A stretch of 64,000 nucleotides of DNA from assembly GCF_965200405.1 (NCBI RefSeq), contig NZ_OZ241356.1, positions 1,984,001 to 2,048,000 of the forward strand, read 5' to 3'. This DNA comes from Glacieibacterium sp965200405 (GTDB taxonomy: Bacteria > Pseudomonadota > Alphaproteobacteria > Sphingomonadales > Sphingomonadaceae). Of the stretch, positions 16,833-24,470 are shown one piece after another (position 1 is the first letter of the stretch; every line of letters starts with the position of its first letter). The translations under genes were made by a program, and so were the position numbers. The notes under the pieces were generated by a model, which was not told where the DNA came from, ran no database searches, and saw nothing but the letters and a program-made list of their open reading frames with translations.

Positions 16833-18250
16833 CCGAGGCGCAGCTTCACCGCCGGGTCGCCGAACAGCACATAGTTGCGGGCGTCGTCGCGCTGGATCCA
16901 CAGCCGCGCCAGCCCGTCGTCGTCCGCCTGGGGATCGCGCAGCCGCTCGGCGATGGCGGTCGAGACCGTCGCCCATTTGAGGTTGAACCGGTCGAGCGCG
17001 CTGCCCGCTCGCCGCCCCAGCATCAGCGCGAACATGATCTCGCGGAAGCCCTGGTTCTGCGCGCCGCCGGATGGCGTCTGGAAGCTGTAGGCAAAGGCGC
17101 GGTCGATGTGCGCGATCACCGCCAGCGGCCCGCCCGCCGGGTTGGCCATCAGCGCCTGGGGCAGCCCGGCAAAGCCCGGATGGTCGGCGATCCGCCGCCC
17201 CTGGCCGCCCGCATCGCGGAAGGTATCGACCGCGCCATAGCCCCCGCCATAGCAGGCGAACAGCAGGTGAATCGTCCCGAAGCCGGCCGCCGCCGCGGGC
17301 ACGTCGGCAGCGCCGAACCAATAATCGGGCTTGAGCGGCCCGGTCCCCGGTCCCGGCCATTCCTGGCAGACCAGCGCGCCCTGGTTGGCCGGCAGCCGCG
17401 CATCGTCGGCTGCGAACTCCATGCCGTGGCCACCGGTGAACAGCAGCGCCGGCGGTCCCCCGGCGCGCGCCCCGGTCAGCAGGTCGAGCAGCGCCGTCTT
17501 GGTCGCATCGTCGCCGAGCAGCAGGTCCCAGCTGAACTGGTTGAGCGGCGCGCGCTTCGACAACGGATCGGCGACATGCGTCTGGAACAACTGCGTCGCC
17601 GCGTCGAAGTCATGCCGCGGTGCGAACATCGCCGCGCGCCGCGCCACCGGCTCGGTCGCCGTCTCGTAGCGCACGACATTGGCGGCATAGGCGCCATAGT
17701 CCGCGGCCTGCGCAAAGTGCAGCCGGCCGCACGCCCAGTAGAGGTCGAGCCGGTACTGGAAGTCGAGCGGGATCGTCTCCGGCCCACCGACGATCACCAG
17801 GAAGTAGGGAACCCCAAGCTCGGGATCGACGAGGTCGAGCCCGACCCCGCGCCGTGCCAGCCAGGCTTCGGCGGTGTCGCCGGGCTGGTAACCATCGTCG
17901 CCCTTGAACAGCTTGTAGTGCTTCCCGGCCTCGGCGCTGCGCCGGTCGAGCAATGGGCCGAGCGCCGCCTCGATGGCGCCGGCGTCGGGATCGTCGCGCG
18001 CGAACACCACGCCCCAGCCGGCATCGCCCAGCGCCTCCTCGTTGATCTCGATCACCGCGCCGAAGGTCGCCGAGGCCATCCGGCGATTGAGCTCGGCCTG
18101 ACCGCCCGGGTTGCTCCGCGCCGCTCGCGCCAGCGCCTGCAGGTCGACCGGCGGCAACGTCTCGCCGGTATCGGCGGACACGCCGAAAGACGCGATCTCG
18201 GCGGACGCGCCTGAGGACGCGGGATCGGCCGGCGGCGCGGTGTCGGGCAT
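16829..18250 (-). CDS. Caspase-fold peptidase, C25/CHAT-like
   Basis: This 473-residue protein is the third gene of the gasdermin operon. Strand-then-dyad motifs of the caspase fold are visible: His275 in LLFTGGHGMEF and Cys333 in IHLLFACYGGG. YFLVIVGGPETIP (about 149-161) and the closing LFGDPAVKLRL recall gingipain-like (C25) and CHAT peptidases rather than C14. The first 45 residues are Ala/Pro/Ser-rich and probably disordered; there is no signal peptide. I chose ATG 18250; the longer reading adds only a basic tail. It is 17 bp downstream of the hydrolase. It is the best candidate for the gasdermin-cutting protease because it shares the operon. Confidence 0.8.
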   Translation of the reverse strand: MPDTAPPADPASSGASAEIASFGVSADTGETLPPVDLQALARAARSNPGGQAELNRRMASATFGAVIEINEEALGDAGWGVVFARDDPDAGAIEAALGPLLDRRSAEAGKHYKLFKGDDGYQPGDTAEAWLARRGVGLDLVDPELGVPYFLVIVGGPETIPLDFQYRLDLYWACGRLHFAQAADYGAYAANVVRYETATEPVARRAAMFAPRHDFDAATQLFQTHVADPLSKRAPLNQFSWDLLLGDDATKTALLDLLTGARAGGPPALLFTGGHGMEFAADDARLPANQGALVCQEWPGPGTGPLKPDYWFGAADVPAAAAGFGTIHLLFACYGGGYGAVDTFRDAGGQGRRIADHPGFAGLPQALMANPAGGPLAVIAHIDRAFAYSFQTPSGGAQNQGFREIMFALMLGRRAGSALDRFNLKWATVSTAIAERLRDPQADDDGLARLWIQRDDARNYVLFGDPAVKLRLG

Positions 18251-18267
18251 CGTCGAATTCCTCGGGC

Positions 18268-19554
18268 TCAGGTGGTGGCGGCGGCGCTCCACACCAGGTG
18301 CGCGACTTCGGGACCGTCGATGTCGCTGTGCGCGCCGGAAAATCCGCCGCCCTTCCTGATCGCCGAACTCGCCTCGACGTTGACGACGCGGCCGGCGACG
18401 AAGTCATAGGGCTGGCCGGCAGGCAGGATCGACATATCGACCGCGTCGGCAATACCCTGCGCGCCGAATGCCCCGACCCCGCCATAACGCGGCAGCTCGA
18501 TGCCGAAATCGACCTGTCCCGCGACCCGCGCGCCCAATGGATAGAAGGAGCCGACGGCGCGGTCATACCGGCTGCGCGTCGTCACCATCGGCCCGGTGAC
18601 CGCATGCTCCGACAACAGCTTGTGGAAATAGCCCGCGCTGCCGGGGTCGAACGGCATGCGCGCGCAATAGGCCCAGAGCGACAGCGCGCCCTGCACGAGC
18701 ACCAGCGAAGACACTTTGGCGACCGGCGCGCCTGGCGCTCCCGCCACCGCGGCCGACGCGGCGATGCAGCCGAAGCTGTGTCCCATCAGGTGGAGCCTGG
18801 CGCTGGGGAAACGCGCCGCCAGGCTGGCGAGCAGCGCGTGGAACCCGGCCTCGCCGACCGTCCGCCCGCGCGCCTTCATCTTCCAGAACGACAATTGCCG
18901 CAGCGGCCCGAGCAGCCCACCCCAGCCGATCGCACCAAAGGCCGCCGGGTCGGCGCGCAGCGCCTGGTAGCTCGCCTCGGCATCGAACGGCGGGTTGTCC
19001 TCGCCCGGCGGTGCCTCGGGTCCGTCGGCCGGCAATTCGGTCAGCAGCGCATCGAGCGTGTCGTATGCGGCGCGCACCGCGGCCGGCAGCACCGGCGGCG
19101 CGGTGTCGTTCTGGGCGTGGCGGATGACCACCGCCAGGGCCTCGCGCAGCCCCGGTCGCTCGCCGAGCCGCGCGACATAATCCTCGACCAGATTGTCGAC
19201 CGCATCGACGGCAAAGCTCGTCGCGGCCGAGATTTCCTCGTCACCCCAGGGCAGGCTGGGCCAGTGCAGCCCGATCCACAGCGGGCGGAAGCCATCGGGG
19301 CGCTTCGCCTCGACCAGTTGCCGGCTCGGGGACCGCGCCATGGCACCGAACCAGCTGTCGTACTGGCTGATGGCGGCGGGCACGTCGCCTTTCCAGCCGT
19401 GCACCTCGAAGAAGATATCGGTCGGCTCCGGCGCATCGGCGGCGAGGATGGCGCTCGACAGCAGCCCGCCGCCTTCGTTGCGTTCCTGGCCCGCCGCGTC
19501 GAAGACGATCAGCGCATACTGCTCGCCGGAACCCGGGACCTGTTGCATCGGCAT
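18268..19554 (-). CDS. Alpha/beta hydrolase in gasdermin operon
   Basis: This 428-residue hydrolase-fold protein carries the nucleophile elbow GHSFG with Ser260, an early HGW (52-54) that could form the oxyanion hole, and a late GAHSDI with candidate catalytic His409. It has no signal peptide or obvious transmembrane helix. About 90 residues between 130 and 225 form an insert or lid not seen in minimal hydrolases. It starts five bases after the gasdermin stop and precedes the second caspase-fold gene, so the three are co-transcribed. A lipase or acyl-thioesterase activity is plausible, and so is removal of the gasdermin's acyl anchor, but the substrate cannot be read from sequence. Confidence 0.78.
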   Translation of the reverse strand: MPMQQVPGSGEQYALIVFDAAGQERNEGGGLLSSAILAADAPEPTDIFFEVHGWKGDVPAAISQYDSWFGAMARSPSRQLVEAKRPDGFRPLWIGLHWPSLPWGDEEISAATSFAVDAVDNLVEDYVARLGERPGLREALAVVIRHAQNDTAPPVLPAAVRAAYDTLDALLTELPADGPEAPPGEDNPPFDAEASYQALRADPAAFGAIGWGGLLGPLRQLSFWKMKARGRTVGEAGFHALLASLAARFPSARLHLMGHSFGCIAASAAVAGAPGAPVAKVSSLVLVQGALSLWAYCARMPFDPGSAGYFHKLLSEHAVTGPMVTTRSRYDRAVGSFYPLGARVAGQVDFGIELPRYGGVGAFGAQGIADAVDMSILPAGQPYDFVAGRVVNVEASSAIRKGGGFSGAHSDIDGPEVAHLVWSAAATT

Positions 19555-19559
19555 GTCGT

Positions 19560-20360
19560 TCAGCCGGCCTTTTCGGGCAACAGGATCATGCCGTGGCGCA
19601 GCAGCACCGGGTCATCCCCGGCATGGCTCGCATCGATGCCGAAGGCGGTGTCCGCCCCCGCCTTGACGCCGGTGACGTGCCAGCGTCCCTCGTCGAGCCC
19701 GATGGCGAGCAGCTTGAAGCCGAAGGTCAGCGGCGTGACGCCGGCATAGGTCACCGTGCCTTCGCTGCCGACCGTCGCGCTGATCCCGGCATTCGCGCCG
19801 AGCACGCCCTTGATCTCGTCGGCATCGACCTTGAACTCGCCGCCGTCGGAACGGCGTGCGGTGACGTTGAGCTTGTCCGACTTCAGCACCTCGGTGATGA
19901 TGAAGCCATCGGTATGGTCGTCCATGAAGAAGCGTTCGATCACCGGGTTGCCGGTATCGGCACTGCCGGCGGCAAGGAAGTTGCCGACTTCGAGCGGCGC
20001 CACCGCGATCGACTGGACGTTGCTGAAGCCGAATTCGAGGGTCGCGGCGTTACGATACGCGGCGTCGAGGCCCGCGCCCGCATGGAAGGTGCTCAGCACG
20101 CCCTTGAGCAAGGTGAGCCCGGCGGACAGTTCCAGCGAACTGGTCTTCTTGCCTTCGATCTCGGCGACGGGCTGCGGCGCGCGAAGTTGGGGCACCGGTC
20201 GCGAGGACGTCCAGAGCTGATCGAGCCGGCCGAGCCATTCCATCGACCTGCCGTCGCGGCCAAGCAAGTCCAGCGGTTCGATGCCGGCGCGCGGCAAACG
20301 AACGACGTTATAACCCTTGTCATTAAGCAAACTCAGGGTCTTGTCGCGACATATCCCCAT
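19560..20360 (-). CDS. Bacterial gasdermin (bGSDM), pore-forming protein
   Basis: This 266-residue protein matches the bacterial gasdermin family. It has a short N-terminus with a cysteine at position 4 (MGICRDK), then the hallmark GYNVVRLPRAGIEPLDLLGR, then alternating amphipathic strands to about residue 235, and a short C-terminal tail. In characterised bGSDMs the N-terminal Cys is palmitoylated and the short tail holds the protein inactive. A caspase-like protease removes the tail, and the rest assembles into very large inner-membrane pores that kill the infected cell. Here proteases lie both in the same operon and in the convergent one. ATG 20360 has a GGAGG site six bases upstream. The family call is by motif recognition. 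Confidence 0.87.
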   Translation of the reverse strand: MGICRDKTLSLLNDKGYNVVRLPRAGIEPLDLLGRDGRSMEWLGRLDQLWTSSRPVPQLRAPQPVAEIEGKKTSSLELSAGLTLLKGVLSTFHAGAGLDAAYRNAATLEFGFSNVQSIAVAPLEVGNFLAAGSADTGNPVIERFFMDDHTDGFIITEVLKSDKLNVTARRSDGGEFKVDADEIKGVLGANAGISATVGSEGTVTYAGVTPLTFGFKLLAIGLDEGRWHVTGVKAGADTAFGIDASHAGDDPVLLRHGMILLPEKAG

Positions 20361-20442
20361 GGATTACCTCCGATGATGCAGCAGAAACAAGCAACTCGAC
20401 TCGCGACCTGAGTTAGCAGCGCTATATCGTCTTGGCGTCTGC

Positions 20443-20471
20443 ATGTTTCTATTTCGACTGTGCAATGTCAA
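20443..20471 (-). promoter_or_regulatory. Candidate promoter of gasdermin operon
   Basis: On the minus strand a perfect TTGACA (20471-20466) lies 17 bases before AAACAT (20448-20443), about 80 bp upstream of the gasdermin ATG. The -35 is consensus and the -10 is weak (3 of 6), which would suit low basal expression of a toxic protein. The 176-bp gap is more AT-rich than its surroundings and is shared with the divergent muramidase-like gene. Confidence 0.35.
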
Positions 20472-20536
20472 CGTGATTTCTGTTACTATCGCCGAGTCCA
20501 GCGCAGCCGGACATGTGCTGGCGAAGGAGACGTCGC

Positions 20537-22444
20537 ATGACCAAGGACGAGTTCGATGAGGGTCGGGCAGGTTCCGACAGCTCGCCCGATTTGCTCAGCT
20601 ACGGACTGGGCGACCGCGAGGCCGAGCAGGTCATGGCGGACCAGCCCGAAATCGTCGCGTTCGGCGGACAGGTTCCGGAGGTTTCGCAGGACGCCTTCGA
20701 CCTGATCGTCCGTCACGAGACCGGTGGCCGGGCTTTCTACGAAAAAGTCATTCATGCCCGGCCGGTGTGGCCGGGGGAGTCTTCCGGGGTGACGATCGGC
20801 TTCGGCTATGATCTCGGTTATGTCAGCGAGCAGGAGATGCGCACCGACTGGGCCGCGCTCGGCGGCGCCGCGCTCGACCGGCTGGCGGCGGCCTGTGGCA
20901 AGCACGGCGGCAAGGTCCCCGACGCCGCCCTGAAGGCGCTGACCGCGTCGTTGCGCGACGTCACCGTGCCGTGGGACCCGTCGCTGGACCTGTTCCACCG
21001 CCGGACGCTGCCCAAGTTCGCCGCCATGACCGCGGGCGCGCTGCCCAACGTCGACCGGCTGACGCCCGACTCGTTCGGCGCGCTGGTCTCGCTGACCTTC
21101 AACCGCGGGCCGTCGTTCAGCACGGCGCGCAAGTCGACCGACACCATCGACCGCTACCGCGAGATGCGAGCAATCAAGGTGGCGATGGCCAACCAGTCGT
21201 TCGCGCTGATCCCCGACCTGATCCTGGCGATGATCCGCATCTGGCGCGGCACCGGCATCGAGACCGAGATGACCCGCCGCCGTCGCAACGAGGCGGCGCT
21301 GTTCGCGCATGGCCTGGCGCCCACCGCCGGCCCGTTCGTGCCGAGCTTCGGCCTGCTCGACGCTGGGCCTGCCGCGATCGAGGCCGGCGCGACCAGCGGC
21401 AACGACGACGAGAAGTTCGAGGATGGCAGCGAGGACGACGCGGTCGATACCGAGGTCGCGTTCAGCACCGCCGCCTCGACCGCCGCCGTCCGCTGGGCCT
21501 CCGACGACATCGCCCCCGATTATGCGCATCTGGTCGAGGCGCTGCCGCAGGGCACCTCGTTCCGGCTGACGCCCGCCATGCTGGAAGCGTTGGCGCGGGC
21601 CAATGGTTTCGTGCTGCCGGCGGGCAAGGTCCTGTTCGGCTTGCGCGGCTGCTCGGTGCTGGGCGACGCCAGCGAGTTCGCCGCCGAGGTCAAGCTGCGC
21701 GACCTGCGGCCCGACCATCAGACGGCGCGCTGCGTCCTCGGCGTCTGGGACCGCGCCGCCGGGGCGATCGCGGCTTTCCCCGGATCGACGGTGCCCAATG
21801 CCAAGGCGGTGGTCGACTGGTTCACCAAGCAGAACCAGGGCAATTTGCTGCCGACCGGGCTGTACGGCTATGTCGTCGGCGTCCACAACAGCAAGCCCGG
21901 CTGCTTCCTGCTGCGCAAGCCCGACGGCGAGCGGCGCAAGGTCGTCGTGCGGCGCAGCACCGCCGACCTGAGCTATTCGACCGACGACATGGTCGACCCC
22001 TGCACCCCTGGCGACAACATCCACCCGACCTTCTTCAGCACGCCCGCGGGATTTTCGTCGGTCGGCTGCCAGGTCGTCGTCGGCTCCGCCACCCCGGCCG
22101 GCGAGCACCGCGGCCCGTGGGCGATCTTTCGCAAGGCGGCGGGCCAGGTCGGCAGCTCGGGCGATCCCGGCACGCCGTTCGGCTATATGCTGCTGACCGG
22201 GGCGGAGGCGGCGCTGGCAAGCAGTGGCACCGCCCCGCGCCGGTTGCGCTATGGCTCGAGCGGCGACGCGGTGCTGCGGCTCCAGCAGCGTCTCGGGCTG
22301 GACGGGCCGGACGGCAATTTCGGCACCAACACCGCGGTCGCCCTACACGCCGCCCAGCGTCAGCGGCAGGGCGGCCGGTCGGACGGGATCTTCACGCCCG
22401 AACTCGACCAGCAGCTTGGCTGGAAGGTGTTCGACCCGGCCTGA
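20537..22444 (+). CDS. Muramidase-like multidomain protein with peptidoglycan-binding domain
   Basis: This 635-residue protein looks built to attack cell wall. Residues about 52-260 resemble GH24/phage-type lysozymes: Glu61 in VRHETGGRAFYEK is the probable catalytic acid, followed by SGVTIGFGYDLGY. An acidic linker spans 285-305. A middle domain (about 340-555) contains His496 and SSVGC511Q, which resembles an L,D-transpeptidase-like signature. The end (568-630, LRYGSSGDAVLRLQQRLGL) is a PG_binding_1 domain. There is no signal peptide. ATG 20537 has AAGGAG upstream. It is divergent from the gasdermin across 176 bp, suggesting a shared response. Wall targeting is inferred from the domains. Confidence 0.78.
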   Translation: MTKDEFDEGRAGSDSSPDLLSYGLGDREAEQVMADQPEIVAFGGQVPEVSQDAFDLIVRHETGGRAFYEKVIHARPVWPGESSGVTIGFGYDLGYVSEQEMRTDWAALGGAALDRLAAACGKHGGKVPDAALKALTASLRDVTVPWDPSLDLFHRRTLPKFAAMTAGALPNVDRLTPDSFGALVSLTFNRGPSFSTARKSTDTIDRYREMRAIKVAMANQSFALIPDLILAMIRIWRGTGIETEMTRRRRNEAALFAHGLAPTAGPFVPSFGLLDAGPAAIEAGATSGNDDEKFEDGSEDDAVDTEVAFSTAASTAAVRWASDDIAPDYAHLVEALPQGTSFRLTPAMLEALARANGFVLPAGKVLFGLRGCSVLGDASEFAAEVKLRDLRPDHQTARCVLGVWDRAAGAIAAFPGSTVPNAKAVVDWFTKQNQGNLLPTGLYGYVVGVHNSKPGCFLLRKPDGERRKVVVRRSTADLSYSTDDMVDPCTPGDNIHPTFFSTPAGFSSVGCQVVVGSATPAGEHRGPWAIFRKAAGQVGSSGDPGTPFGYMLLTGAEAALASSGTAPRRLRYGSSGDAVLRLQQRLGLDGPDGNFGTNTAVALHAAQRQRQGGRSDGIFTPELDQQLGWKVFDPA

Positions 22445-22450
22445 TCCCGC

Positions 22451-22490
22451 CCGGCGTCGGCCCTAGTGCCGTCCGGCGTCGGCCCTAGTG
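22451..22490 (+). repeat. 22-bp tandem duplication at a gene end
   Basis: The 18-mer CCGGCGTCGGCCCTAGTG occurs at 22451-22468 and again at 22473-22490, a 22-bp period with four bases between copies. The second copy contains the TAG stop (22485-22487, minus strand) and last codon of the dehydratase gene; the first copy supplies a spare CTAG outside it. It lies in the 40-bp convergent gap after the muramidase-like gene. Confidence 0.9.
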
Positions 22491-24272
22491 GTTGTGCCGG
22501 GGCACGCCGATCGTCTGGGCGATGCGCTGGAACTGCTCGGCGCCCTCCAGGATCGCACCGGTCGACAATTGCCCGACGACGGCGCGCTGCATCGCCTGCC
22601 ACGGCGTCTGCGAGGCCGGATAGGGATAGCCGCCGCTCGCCGCCAGCACCCGCCGGCGCTCGGCCAGCTCGGCATCGTCGATCAGGACATTGGCGGTGCC
22701 GCGTGCCAGGTCGATGCGGACGCGGTCGCCGGTATGGATCAGCGCCAGCCCGCCCATCGCCGCCGCTTCGGGTGACGCATTCAGGATCGACGGCGAGCCG
22801 CTGGTGCCCGACTGGCGTCCGTCGCCGATGCACGGCAGGCCGCTGACGCCCTCGCGGATCAGGTAGGACGGCGGCCGCATGTTGACCACCTCGGCGGCGC
22901 CCGGATAGCCGATCGGGCCGGCGCCGCGCATGAACAACAGCGTGTCGGAGGTCACGCCGAGCGACGGATCGTCGATGCGCGCGTGGTAATCCTCGGGGCC
23001 GTCGAAGACCAGCGCGGTGCCCTCGAAGGCCTCGGGATCGTCGGGGTTGCTCAGGTAGCGGGCGCGGAATTCCGGCGAGATGACGCTGGTCTTCATGATC
23101 GCCGCGTCGAACAGATTGCCCGACAGGACGATGAAGCCCGCGTCCGCCAGCATCGGCTCGGCGAAGGGGCGGATGACCCTGTTATCCTCGATCGTCGCAT
23201 CGCGGCAATTGTCGCCGATGGTACGCCCGTTGACCGTCAGCGCGTCCTCATGGATCAGGCCGGCGCGCATCAGCTCCGCCACTACCGCCGGCACTCCGCC
23301 CGCTCGGTAGAAGTCTTCGCCAAGATACTCGCCCGCCGGCTGCATATTGACCAGCAAAGGCACCTTGTGGCCATGAGTCTGCCAGTCACGGATATCCAGC
23401 TCGGTCCCGATATGCCGCGCCAGCGCCGCCAGGTGGATCGGCGTATTGGTCGACCCGCCGATCGCCGAATTCACCACGATCGCATTGAGAAATGCATCCC
23501 GGGTCAAAATGTCGGAAGGCTTCAAATCCTCCGCCACCATCTCCACGATCCGCTTTCCCGTCAGATAGGCAATTTCCTGACGATCCCGATAAGGCGCTGG
23601 AATCGCCGCCGCCCCCGGCAGCTGCATCCCCAAAGCCTCCGCCAAACTGTTCATACTCGTCGCCGTACCCATCGTATTGCAATATCCCGTCGACGGTGCC
23701 GACGACGCCACCAACGAGACAAATCCCGCCTCGTCGATCTCCCCCGCCGCCAGCATCTGCCGGGCTTTCCAGACGATCGTCCCCGATCCGGTCCGCTCCC
23801 CCTTGTGCCAACCGTTCAGCATCGGCCCGACCGACAGCGCGATCGCCGGAATGTTCACCGTCGCCGCCGCCATCAGGCAGGCGGGAGTGGTCTTGTCGCA
23901 GCCGATCGTTAGGACAACTGCGTCGAGCGGGTAGCCGAACAGGACTTCGACCAGGGCCATATAGGCGAGGTTGCGGTCGAGGCCTGCGGTGGGGCGCTTG
24001 CCAGTTTCCTGGATCGGGTGGACCGGAAATTCCAGTGCGATGCCGCCGGCTTCGCGGATACCTTCGCGGACGCGTTCGGCGAGGACGAGGTGGTGGCGGT
24101 TGCAGGGGGAGAGGTCGGAGCCGGTTTGGGCGATGCCGATGATGGGCTTACCGGACTGGAGTTCGGCCTGGGAGAGGCCGAAGTTCATGTAGCGTTCGAT
24201 GTACAGGGCGGTCATGTCGATGTTGGTCGGATCATCGAACCAGGCGCGGGAGCGGAGTTTTCCGTTGGTCAT
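22485..24272 (-). CDS. IlvD/Edd-family aldonate dehydratase (arabonate/xylonate type)
   Basis: This 595-residue cytoplasmic Fe-S dehydratase is of the sugar-acid branch of IlvD/Edd, which converts L-arabonate or D-xylonate to the 2-keto-3-deoxy acid. Conserved cysteines are in TGSDLSPCNRHH, LTIGCDKTTPACLM and APSTGYCNTMGTA. The C-terminal DGRQSGTSGSPSILNASPEAA is typical of pentonate dehydratases rather than of IlvD itself. I chose ATG 24272; the upstream extension is AT-rich and non-coding in character. It sits next to an IclR regulator and near AraD1 and arabinofuranosidase genes, which favours L-arabonate. The exact pentonate is not determinable from sequence alone. Confidence 0.88.
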   Translation of the reverse strand: MTNGKLRSRAWFDDPTNIDMTALYIERYMNFGLSQAELQSGKPIIGIAQTGSDLSPCNRHHLVLAERVREGIREAGGIALEFPVHPIQETGKRPTAGLDRNLAYMALVEVLFGYPLDAVVLTIGCDKTTPACLMAAATVNIPAIALSVGPMLNGWHKGERTGSGTIVWKARQMLAAGEIDEAGFVSLVASSAPSTGYCNTMGTATSMNSLAEALGMQLPGAAAIPAPYRDRQEIAYLTGKRIVEMVAEDLKPSDILTRDAFLNAIVVNSAIGGSTNTPIHLAALARHIGTELDIRDWQTHGHKVPLLVNMQPAGEYLGEDFYRAGGVPAVVAELMRAGLIHEDALTVNGRTIGDNCRDATIEDNRVIRPFAEPMLADAGFIVLSGNLFDAAIMKTSVISPEFRARYLSNPDDPEAFEGTALVFDGPEDYHARIDDPSLGVTSDTLLFMRGAGPIGYPGAAEVVNMRPPSYLIREGVSGLPCIGDGRQSGTSGSPSILNASPEAAAMGGLALIHTGDRVRIDLARGTANVLIDDAELAERRRVLAASGGYPYPASQTPWQAMQRAVVGQLSTGAILEGAEQFQRIAQTIGVPRHNH

Positions 24273-24340
24273 CTGAGAGCTCTTCTGTGGAGAATGGGGT
24301 GGGATTAAACCCAGTTCGTGATTTGGGCGACAGGAATCAC

Positions 24341-24410
24341 TTTGAAAAATTTCGGATCGAGGGTGTGATGAATACGGGAGATAAATTGGCGGTAAGTCGT
24401 TTGAAAAATT
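24341..24410. promoter_or_regulatory. Paired TTTGAAAAATT repeats, candidate IclR sites
   Basis: The 198-bp gap between the dehydratase and the iclR-type gene is unusually AT-rich. It holds TTTGAAAAATT at 24341-24351 and 24400-24410, 59 bp apart. The first continues as TTTC, giving TGAAAAATTTC, which resembles the TGGAAA/TTTCCA palindromes of IclR-type operators. The position upstream of the dehydratase suits autoregulated pathway control. No -35/-10 pair stands out. Confidence 0.35.
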
Positions 24411-24470
24411 GAGGAAAATCTGGGGAGCGCAGGAAAGGCGGGGCAAGTTGTTGTTTTGCAAGGACTTTGC

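Noticed and set aside
22485..24461. Longer start for the pentonate dehydratase
   Set aside because: The extra 63 residues come from an AT-rich intergenic stretch with no ribosome site.
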